From Anastrepha obliqua (Eukaryota; Arthropoda; Insecta; Diptera; Tephritidae), in the NCBI RefSeq assembly GCF_027943255.1, contig NC_072892.1, positions 22,715,792-22,779,791 of the forward strand: DNA of 64,000 nucleotides, read 5' to 3'. Shown here piece by piece: positions 56,130-64,000 of this stretch. The notes under the pieces are model-generated. The model did no database searches, was not told where the DNA came from, and saw only the letters and a program-made list of their open reading frames with translations. Each line of letters begins with the position of its first letter. Within the stretch, counting starts at the first letter, position 1. A program made the translations under genes and the position numbers.

Positions 56130-56830
56130 TTAAGTCAGATCAATTTCGTGAGATCCAGATATAACAGTAAAATGTTTATCTCTACATCTGAGATTTCATT
56201 AATTTGTTGTAGCAAAGGCTTGCCAAAAGAGCGAAGTCTTGTTCTGGCTAAACCTGTTCTGGCTCCGCCGGACAGCTTCTGCAGATGGAATTGAAAGGAA
56301 GGTTGAGTCTGACTGCAAGATTCCCTACCTTCCAGTGACCTGTAGCAGTGGCAGTGATACGTAGGATGCTTGGGCAAGAACATCTTAACAGGTAATTCGT
56401 CCTTTGGATGTTTTACGACGGCCATTTTTTTCTTGTTATGATGTATGTAGTTAATTGCTTCCACCTTCTTTCAGCTAAAGCATAGTAGTATGACGCATGG
56501 ATATTTTTATTCTATTGAATGGGGTAGCAACTGCCACCGGCTCTGCTATGTTTAGTGCCGAACCTTTTCTTGCTAGGTCGTCTGCTTTTTCATTACCCTC
56601 TATATTCCTGTATCCGGGAACCCATATCAAAGTAATTTGAAGCCAATGACCAATCAATTCTAGTTCCTCTCTAGTTTCGCTGAAATGGAATTGGAATCTA
56701 AGGCTTTGATAGCTGCTTGACTGTCTGAAAATATAGCTACTCTTCCACCAAATTTATTGTAGTCATTTAGTAATTTGCATGCTTCCCCGATTGCTAGTAG
56801 TTCTGCCTGGAACACGTTGGCATAGCCAAA
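56130..56830 (-). pseudogene. Non-LTR retrotransposon RNase H and C-terminus
   Basis: Minus strand from 56828: FGYANVFQAELLAIGEACKL (RNase H Glu), FGGRVAIFSDSQAAIKALDS near 56740 (Asp in FSDS), then IWVPGYRNIEGNEKADDLAR near 56625 (W-PGH-NIEGNE-AD; His changed to Tyr), KGSALNIAEP, FNRIKISMRH near 56500, and from about 56290 ARTGLARTRLRSFGKPLLQQ and INEISDVEINILLLYLDLTK, the usual C-terminal end after a lost Cys/His box. RNase H removes the RNA strand during reverse transcription in such elements. Two or more frameshifts; one His of the active-site region is changed. 5' truncated. Confidence 0.85.
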
Positions 56831-56869
56831 AAGTCGAATTGATTTGAATAAGTATATAGGTACGAGTAT

Positions 56870-57545
56870 AGGTACTATACACTAAAACTCATTAATAAAG
56901 CAAAGCCGGTGGGCTTGGAAGTTAACGTCGATAAGGTGAAATACTTCGTAAAGTCAAACAATACCATTCCCTACAGCAGCTGGAAATTGGTCCGCAAACT
57001 TTTCAAAAAGTAGAAACATTCAAATACCTGGGTATAAACCTTGGCAGCATAGCGGACCTCCTAATCTGGGTTAGCGTTAGAATCCAAGCTGCCAATGGAA
57101 GTCACTTTTTACATCTCAAGCTGTTCCAAAACAAACTTTTCTCATGGTTGTGTAAGCTGCAAATCTATAAGAGCCTAATAAACCAATAGCAACCACCAAC
57201 ATTAAGAACAACAGCCTACACTTTGAGCGAAAGATAATAAGGAGAACATTTGGGGCAGTAAAGGAAGTTGATGGGACTTATAGAAAAAGATATACCAGCA
57301 AAATAGAACAACTGATAACGACTCAAAACACTGTGCGCTTTGCTAAGGCGCAAAAGTTACGATGCTTTGGGCATCTACTCAGAATGTACGACATCAGGAT
57401 TACGAAAAAGACCTTCAACTCTTATGCGATGGGCAATAGAAAACGCGGAAGACACCCACGAACATAGATTGTTTATATCCAAGCGATGCAATAAATCTAG
57501 ACGTATGGAGAGATATTGTATTGGGTCACTCCGAACTTGAATGAA
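56870..57545 (+). pseudogene. Non-LTR retrotransposon reverse transcriptase, post-catalytic part
   Basis: Plus strand: PVGLEVNVDKVKYFVKSNNT near 56905 (the stretch after the FADD palm), TFQKVETFKYLGINLGSIAD near 56995 (F-YLG step), RIQAANGSHFLHLKLFQNKL near 57080, YKSLI near 57166, then FERKIIRRTFGAVKEVDGTY near 57220, RFAKAQKLRCFGHLLRMYDI near 57340 and GNRKRGRHPRT near 57430. This is the CR1/RTE-type order, the same type as 46986-47590 but on the opposite strand. Immediately left, in opposite orientation, lies the RNase H of another element. Catalytic residues are upstream and absent. Confidence 0.8.
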
Positions 57546-57910
57546 AATTTTATACCAGAGAATATTCCCTGAAAGAGTAAAAAAGTTTGATTTCAAATTT
57601 ACTTGAGACTCAAGCGTCTCGTAACTGTACGCCTTGGCCAAAATTATTAGGCACCCCATTAGGCCTCACTAGTGTAAGGGAAGACCGAGAACTTGTACGC
57701 AAGGCTCACAAGGATCGTAAAAAATCCTCTTCTGCCATTGTTGCTGCCCTGTCCGAAGAAATTAGAAAATCCGTTAGTGCTCGAACAGCTAGAAAGAAGC
57801 AGGTTCAAAAGGATGCAAAGCCCGAAAGACTGGCTCAGCCCGAGTTGTAATTGTTATGATGATGGTGAAGATAATGAGGTATTATGGAGTTATATAGGTC
57901 GAGTTTTTTA
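57533..57910 (+). pseudogene. Tc1-like transposon, 5' end and transposase N-terminus
   Basis: Shares its beginning with 60884 (ACTTGAATGAAAATTTTA, CCAGAGAATATTCCCTGAAA, ATTTCAAATTTACTTGAGAC). The transposase blocks read SSSAIVAALSEEIRKSVSAR then TARKKQ near 57735-57800, the second helix-turn-helix (paired-like) part of a Tc1 transposase, and WSYIGRVF near 57885. It breaks off before the first catalytic Asp. The left boundary meets the non-LTR fragment at its GHSEL end. Confidence 0.7.
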
Positions 57911-59600
57911 AATTTTAAGACTTATATATGAAAAAAACTTTGTTGAGTGTTTTTCTTCCAAAATTTGGCTTTTTCGGCAAATTTGCACGCTCAAACACCT
58001 AGATAATATGCTTTATTTACCCGTTTGATCTTTTATTAGTTATTTTTCGAATTTGAACACTCCCTTTAATAGTCCTTTTATTGAACCGAATGTCTTGCAA
58101 ATATCGATACTTTACTTTCGAGGTGTTAATTCTTTGATCGCCACTGTACATTTTATATACAATATAAAATACGCAATTTCTGCCCACATCACTTTTGCTT
58201 TGGTTTGCGTTTGCTTTGCTTGCTGTTTTCATTTAATTTTATTTTTTTCCATTAGCGAAAAGAATTAAGTAAATCGTCTCTGATTGCAATTCGCAGAGCC
58301 GACAACGCCGCACGTCACTCCACCAACTGCACTCCGCTTCGAATTTTCACAACCGCACTCTGCCATCCATTCTACAACTAACTCTCGCTTTTCTGGCTAA
58401 CTGCAGCTGACAATGAGCTCCGTCGGCGACGCCGTCGTCGGCAAATTACAAATTGCAAATTCGCAAATGTTGCATATTTACTTAGCTTAGTTTATTTGCT
58501 AGTAACTTTTATAAACAGACGGCATGACTGACAAACTGTCTGTCTGCCCGTTTGTTGGGCTGTCTGCTTCCCTCAGTTTGCATATCTTCTGTATATCCTC
58601 CCTGCCACCCATCTTCCTGACCAGTTTCCCTTGCTTCGCAAACATTCTCTAGCAGATATTGCAGCAGTTGCACATTTCGCATTTTAAAATATGGACGTAC
58701 ATCCCAGCAAACACAAGAAAAAATATTCTTCTACATTTGATAAAACCTGAGCTCTCGAGTTGAGTTTCAGCACTGTTTATCATTTGGCATCAAATATTTT
58801 TTTAAACCTTATTCCTCAGCTTGTGCTGTGTGTGAAATATTTGAGAAATCGTTAACAACTTTCTGGCAGCACTTTTATTTTCCTGGGCTCTTATTTTATA
58901 TACAAAGGTTAGGTTAGGTTTGGCAGCCGCATCGCACATAGAGACAACGATGCCACTTAGACCACAAAATGGGTCCGTTGTGAAGCCGCGGGGGCTGAGC
59001 TACATTTCCCTCTCCATATTAAACCATCCTGAGCTTTTGACAAAGCGTATTGAAAAAAGTTTATATAATTCACTCAAAAAGTGGCTGATATTTTTGTTCG
59101 AAGCCTGCTAGTGTATTTACTTTAAGTTTTATTTTTGTCGTCGCTTAGTAAATGAACTTCTCGATTAACTGATAAGTTTTCATACCAATTTTATGTAGAA
59201 AATGGAATGAATTTTATTTTACAAATTTACTTTAAATTTACTTAAAAAAATGTATATAATTAATTTTTAATCTAAATAATTTATTCAGTGAAATTAGTTT
59301 TATTAAGTAGAAAAGCATTACATTTTAAATTTAAGCATCGCATTTATTGAAAGTAAGAAAATATAAAAAATTAATTAAAATTATAAAATAAAAAAAAATA
59401 AAAATATAATTTTATTTGATAGCAATCGGAGAAACCCCTTTGAGTTCAAGCGGAAAATTACTAATTTTTCAACTTGAATTCTAATCGTCTTTCCTTTTCT
59501 CGAAAAAAATGTCACCGCATTATAAGTCGACATTTCGAAAATATTGTCACATGCCCTACGAAAATGTTTCATATGAGAATAAAGCAAGAAAAATTATAAT
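57911..59600. other. Intergenic DNA; one G+C-richer segment
   Basis: 58270-58450 is a C-rich stretch with CCGTCGGCGACGCCGTCGTC and could be a regulatory or first-exon region. A short frame from ATG at 58412 gives 25 codons only. GGTTAGGTTAGGTT occurs near 58908. Nothing else recognised. Confidence 0.35.
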
Positions 59601-60169
59601 GGCGCAAAATTAAGTGTCCTATCGGAAAATGTTATAATTTTTGCGAATGACGTCATATTTGACACTTGTGAACTAAACAGCTATGGTATGCAAAGATACT
59701 AGTAAAGGAGCATGGCGCTGAAGGTCCAAATAAAAATTTTCATCACTCAAAATCAAATAAAAATTCAGTAAAAAAGTTTTTCAAAAACTAAATGGGATGA
59801 TTAATTTTGCCCCACTTTGCATTATGTATTTTTTATTTATTTGAGTCTTACAGACTAATAAAATCCTTTTTTCTTATTTCGTAAAAGTTATTTAAGACAA
59901 AATTGGATGATTAATTTTGTGCCACTTTGTATTGTAAGTTTTTTATTTATTGATTTTGATTTAGTAAAAAAATTATTCAAAAACAATATTGGATGATTAA
60001 TTTTGTGCCACCTTATATTATAATTTTTCTTATTTATTTACTTAATTTTTATTTATTTATAATATATCAACAAACAATTCTAATCTTAATCTCTCAAAAT
60101 AACTTTTTTTTTTATTAAGTAAAAAAATTATTCAAAAACAAAATTGGATGATTAATTTTGTACCACTTT
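59601..60169 (+). mobile_element. CAAGGTGGCGC MITE with four tandem 3'-terminal units
   Basis: 5' end degraded to GGCGCAAAATTAAGTGTCCT, then ATCGGAAAATGTTATAATTT, GCGAATGACGTCATATTTGA, CACTTGTGAACTAAACAGCT (remnant of the transposase C-terminus: NDVIFDTCELNS in frame) and AAAGGAGCATGGCGCTGAAG. Four units follow, each ending in a variant of GGATGATTAATTTTGCGCCA near 59805, 59917, 59995 and 60149. Orientation as at 30605. Confidence 0.85.
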
Positions 60170-60883
60170 TGAAAAAGAGCGATTTACTTAAACTTTTTGT
60201 AAGAATTAAAGTTTCCATACAACTGTCGGGGAAAACTTATACAGACAGGTAAATAAAAATCAGCTGGGCAACGCCTCAACAACCTTCACTTTTTGTATAG
60301 CTAAAAATTGCCGCACATTCGCCTAGTCAGAGTAAAACAGTTTGGAAAAAGACACCGAAAATTGTGCAACTCCGACGCAAGGCGAAATGAATGTGACATT
60401 ATTGCGAGAAAAGAAAACACTTTAAGAAAATCTCCAGCTAAAAAATGTGACTTTTAAATTGAGAACACTACACGCCGCTTGTTGGAAAACTGCCGTGATT
60501 TAACGTTCGAGATTTGAGAAAGCTGTGCGATGTTACAAGTTGATATCAAACAAAAAGGTCTGCTGGGTAAATACCCAACCCAATGCACTGTATGTGTGCA
60601 TGCGTGTGTATACGCTAGCTGATTTTTCCATTCCCGTTCCCCAAGTGCCCGCACAAACGCCATGACTGTCACCTTGGCTTGCCAAATGGCCTTCAGGCGT
60701 GCCATGGTTTCTTTTCGGATGCCGCCAATTCCAACGCTTGCAATGCGCCTTTTTTCGTTATTGTTTACAAACACAACTACTTTGGATTTGTTTATTCAAA
60801 GATTTGTTTATTCCGTTTTTAGCAAAAGTAAGTGCATGCTGGCATACACTTTAAAGCTTTGCAAGATTCGCTGGATTCGCACT
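60170..60883. other. Intergenic DNA, no gene seen
   Basis: Frames on both strands (106 codons minus 60454-60774, 74 codons plus 60662-60886) overlap without motifs. Confidence 0.35.
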
Positions 60884-61665
60884 TGAATGAAAATTTTACA
60901 CCAGAGAATATTCCCTGAAAGAGGAAAAGAGTTCGATTTCAAATTTACTTGAGACTCATACGCCTCGTAGCTGTACGGCTTGGCCAAAAGTATTAGGCGC
61001 CCATTACGCCTTACTAGTGTAAGGGAAGACCGAAAACTTGTACATCGTAAAAAATTTCTCTTCTGCCCTTGTAGCTAGCCTGTCGAATGAAATTAGAAAA
61101 TCCTTTAGTGCTCGAACAGCTAGAAAAAGGCAGGTTCAAAAGCAAAGCCCGAAAGAAGCCATGGGTTTCAGAATAAAATCAAAAAAAAGCGTTTCAAATG
61201 GGCTATCCGATAGCAATATTTTATGGAGGAAGATTGGTCGAATGTTCTTTGGTCTGATTAATCGAACTTTGAGGGAGCCTTAGTTTACATAATTTTAAAT
61301 AACTACAAACGATTTTTTTCTTTTCCTACAGGTATTTGAAAACCTGGTGTGACGTTCGTGAGTGACAGGTTGCCGAGGATTTCCAGATTTCGTGGTACAC
61401 TTTGTTAAGCATGGAGAGGCAGCATTATTATCTGGGGCTGTATGGATGCTGATGGTGTTGGCGAAATGTTCATTTGCGGGTGTCGCATGCAGGCAGGCAA
61501 AAGTACTTAAATATATTAGAAACTGTACTTCGTTAACGCGCGTTTTCCGCGACACTAATTTAGGTAGAGGTCAACTCCGAACAAGACAATGCTCCTCGTC
61601 ACAAATAAGCGACTATGATGCGTTGGCTTAGAGTCAATAACTTTCATCAAATTGAAGCTCTAAAA
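60884..61665 (+). pseudogene. Tc1-like transposase, longer copy of the family at 57533
   Basis: Begins ACTTGAATGAAAATTTTACA like 57533. Transposase blocks: FSSALVASLSNEIRKSFSAR then TARKRQ near 61050, a second part KKRFKWAIR near 61190, VLWSD near 61245 (first catalytic Asp, followed at once by a stop where ESKF is usual), a Gly-rich step read as HGEAALLSGAVW or, one frame over, MERQHYYLGLYGC near 61410, VGEMFICGCRMQAGKYLNIL-like wording near 61460 (in shifted frames), EQDNAPRHK near 61585 (second Asp) and MMRWLRVNNFHQIEAL near 61615. The third acidic block (SPDLNPIE) and the 3' end are missing. Several frameshifts; dead. Confidence 0.8.
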
Positions 61666-61991
61666 ATTCTCTTTATAATTTTTTACTATCGTACTATTGG
61701 TCTTGGTGAAGAGTTCAGGAGATTTGTCCAATATCAGGCCGTTAACCGGCTCTTAGCGAATTTTAAGGAATCAACTGATTTCTTGACGTTACAGGGTATG
61801 TTACGGTGGTTTGTTTACGGTAAAACAGAGATTGTGTGAAATAAGAAAAAATCAACACAGCCATTGTTACTTCGTTGTCGGCTGAATAGTTATTTTAGAG
61901 TAGAATTACTTGTTTGTGCTTACGTTTTTTAATAAAAATAACTTTTAATTTGCCTATCAGCATTTTTAATAAACTATTTTTAACTTACCTA
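61666..61991. other. Unassigned DNA after the Tc1-like pseudogene
   Basis: No motif found; an in-frame 74-codon reading continues from the Tc1-like transposase but no longer resembles it. Confidence 0.3.
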
Positions 61992-62248
61992 TGCTCAGAA
62001 AGTACCGGGAATGTGTGAATTCTCTTGGTCACATTCTCTTTGAGCTCCTCTATGGAATGAAATCTCCTTCCACGAAGTGGTAATTTCAACTAGGGAAACA
62101 TAAAGCACTCGCACGGGGCCGTATCAGGTGAATACGGTGCTTACACGATTGTATTTACTTAGTGTTTGGTCAAATAACCCAGCACAATTTTGGCTCGGTT
62201 CGATGGTACGGACCGTTTAAATTAAACATTCCCGGTACTTTTTGATCA
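61992..62248 (-). mobile_element. 257-bp mariner deletion derivative (MITE)
   Basis: Inverted ends TGCTCAGAAAGTACCGGGAA (left) and TGATCAAAAAGTACCGGGAA (right, inverted), bordered by TA on each side. On the minus strand a trace of transposase is readable near the left end (RFHSIEELKENVTKRIHTFP) and, near the right end, RTIEPSQNCAGLFDQTLSKY. These mark it as a deletion derivative of a mariner rather than a random inverted repeat. Confidence 0.75.
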
Positions 62249-62269
62249 TAAGCTATTCATTGCTTTTTT

Positions 62270-63160
62270 GGTTCTAAGACGTGAAAGAATGCTCTGCACA
62301 TAGCAAAGCGAAAAATTATCAATAGGCTAAGAAATCAGGGGGAAACATTTAAGGAAATTCAAGATTCCAAAGAAGATTCTACTCAGATTGATAAAAATGT
62401 CTTAAAATGTAAAAATAAGCATGGAACTCGCGGACAAAAGCACAAAATATACGCTAAAGACAATCGCAATATAATAAGTTACTGGAAAAGTAATCCATTT
62501 GCATCAACCAGGGTCATCCGCGACGACCTTAGCTTGCCAATAAGCGCCGAAACTATGCGTAGACGTTTAGTGCACCACAAATTATTCCCAAGAAATCCAC
62601 AAAGTACAGCTACTAACAAAAATACATGAAATATGATATATAATATATTGTGGTCAAATGAAAACAGAATCGAGTTGTTTTGAAGTGCAAGCCCCAGAAA
62701 TATAATCCCCGACTAACAGTCAAACATGGCGGCTCTAAGTTAATAATATGGGGCAGGTTTTCATATAGCGGACTCGGCCCAAATCATTTGATTGAACGCA
62801 TCATGGCCCCCAGGCCATATGTATGTGAAGATATTAGACGAGGTTAAGTTACCATAAGCAACATGGAATATGACACTGAAATGCGTATTCCAGCAGGATA
62901 AGGATTCCAAACAAGCCTTACGGCCTCAAAAGAATGGTTTAGGACCAATGGTGTTGAGGTTATGAGTTGGCCTGCTCAATCTCCTGACCTCAGCCCCATA
63001 GAAAACTTCTGAATCGATATAAAAAAAGTGTTGGCGAACGGAAACCAACCAATTCTAGTGATGTATGGAAGGAAGTAAAAGAGTCTAGGAAAGGAATCCC
63101 GTTGTCAGGATGCAGTGCTGAAAATTCGAGGGTATTCAACGGAATGTTAGTGTTATTTTT
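62270..63160 (+). pseudogene. Tc1-like transposase, near full length but decayed
   Basis: Almost all Tc1 blocks are present in order, over changing frames: HSKAKNYQ-type N-terminal step near 62297, RGQKHKIYAKDNRNIISYWK near 62433, SNPFASTRVIRDDLSLPISA near 62490 then ETMRRRLVHHKLFPRNPQ, LWSNENRIELF near 62652 (first Asp changed to Asn), LTVKHGGSKLIIWGRFSYSG near 62716, LGPNHLIERIMAP near 62770, YVKILDEVKLP and FQQDKDSKQ near 62888 (second Asp), NGLGPM/WFRTNGVEVMSWPAQ near 62938, SPDLSPIENF near 62980 (third acidic residue Glu) and a degraded C-terminus. Loss of the first acidic residue alone would inactivate it. No ends were identified. Confidence 0.85.
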
Positions 63161-64000
63161 TTTTTATAAAGCCTTGAAGGGGAAAATCGTGTATTACGAA
63201 AATAACTCCAATTTATATGTAGAACTAATTTTTAATTTGTTTTACTTAAATTGAAATTTTAATTTTTGTTTATGTTTGATTGAAATATTTGAACTCCTGA
63301 AAGATAAATGCAAGAATGAGATTTATTTTGTTCCACAAATTTTTAAATAGAAAGGTTCATTTAGTGAAAATTTAACCATGCATATTTTTCATGCCGCAAC
63401 TCCTATTTTTTTGTGGGCATTCCTATTATTTATTTTGTATATATGTATGTACACATATTTCTACATATCCGACAACTGTATATTTTCTGGAACCATTTGA
63501 CCAACAATATTAACTAGAAGCTCTCGATACTCCAGCTTCCTAACGAAAACGGGAAGAGTGTCCTCTATGAACACACCGATCCTGCAATCGAGCGTTTATC
63601 TAGCCGAAACATTATGGTTTTTTATAATGTTTTCCCCCACCTCACCTCTTATAAATCGATTAACTTTGAATCCGATCCCTTGAGCGATAAAAAGGCTACT
63701 GCAGTATTCATTCAGGCACTGCTCCTAGATACTAATCGAATCAAGATTCGGTTTATATGTATGTTCTTGTTAACGGCAAGGAAATATCGAATACATTATA
63801 ATTATGATTCTTATATAAGAATTTATACATTTTTCCAATATTTTTGTATAATACGTACTCTACCTATAGCTTTTGCCTGGTTGTGCCATTGGTTTTAATT
63901 GCTTTTGCAGAGCTCATACATAGTTTTTTTAGACGGTGGGAAAACCCACCGTCTTACCGAGCAATTTTTAGTATATCTGCCTCTGCTTCTATATCGTGCA
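63161..64000. other. Intergenic DNA, no gene seen
   Basis: A 94-codon frame at 63614-63898 has no motif. A perfect hairpin occurs at 63931-63954 (listed separately). Confidence 0.35.
63931..63954. other. Perfect 10-bp hairpin with AAAA loop
   Basis: AGACGGTGGG, AAAA, CCCACCGTCT: a perfect inverted repeat of 10 bp per arm, strikingly G+C-rich for this region. It could form a stable stem-loop in RNA or be a tiny inverted-repeat scar. It does not match the histone 3' stem-loop (GGCTCTTTTCAGAGCC). Confidence 0.85.

Overview
The window looks like non-coding euchromatin of a higher fly (Diptera: Cyclorrhapha), most probably a tephritid fruit fly. The DNA is strongly A+T rich, has no long open frames, carries the (AACCT)n and (ACATAC/ATGT)n motifs common in fly intergenic DNA, and is packed with decayed Tc1/mariner transposons, non-LTR retrotransposon tails and copies of a tRNA-headed SINE. 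The tephritid placement is inference from that SINE and repeat style, not a database match. I find no complete host protein gene, no rRNA, no functional tRNA and no CRISPR array. The best host-gene candidate is a pair of small exon-like segments on the minus strand (14836-14933 and 15104-15166), with good splice signals but mismatched phases.

Layout. 1-5.2 kb: intergenic DNA with an A+T-rich satellite-like block (about 1981-3330). 5.2-9.9 kb: a SINE composite, a mariner-like element whose 3' end is amplified in tandem (6340-7391), a non-LTR tail (8136-8508) and two TTATT-rich blocks. 10-13.3 kb: intergenic DNA with one SINE piece. 13.3-23 kb: a foldback element, a non-LTR tail, a Tc1-like element split by a precisely inserted second element carrying a zinc-finger-like gene remnant (16526-18030), a mariner-like element, a second non-LTR tail, a classical mariner and a SINE. 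23-25.6 kb: microsatellite-rich intergenic DNA. 25.6-33.6 kb: a mariner keeping all three catalytic aspartates, a nest of mariner/SINE/non-LTR (28.4-30.1 kb), the largest tandem array of the CAAGGTGGCGC family and a non-LTR RNase H region. 35-45 kb: a pogo/Tigger-like relic, mariner pieces, SINEs, another CAAGGTGGCGC array, a minus-strand mariner and a nearly complete maT-like DD37D element with both ends (43550-44675). 45-64 kb: two adjacent non-LTR fragments (47.0-48.3 kb), a mariner-like relic, a mariner with about 190-bp terminal inverted repeats (51015-51942), a CACTG-ended element with about 365-bp inverted repeats (53815-55515), opposed non-LTR fragments (56.1-57.5 kb), Tc1-like relics, a fourth CAAGGTGGCGC array and a 257-bp mariner MITE.

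Nothing here works together as an operon or pathway. The elements are independent insertions, and their nesting gives relative ages: the Tc1-like element at 15276 predates its CACTG-ended insert, and the mariner relic at 28.4 kb predates the SINE inside it. The most unusual items are the 1505-bp CACTG-ended insertion with a perfect TAA target duplication and a captured CxxC-rich gene, the 370-bp inverted-repeat element with similar CACTG ends, and the MITE family that repeatedly converts its own 3' terminus into tandem arrays.
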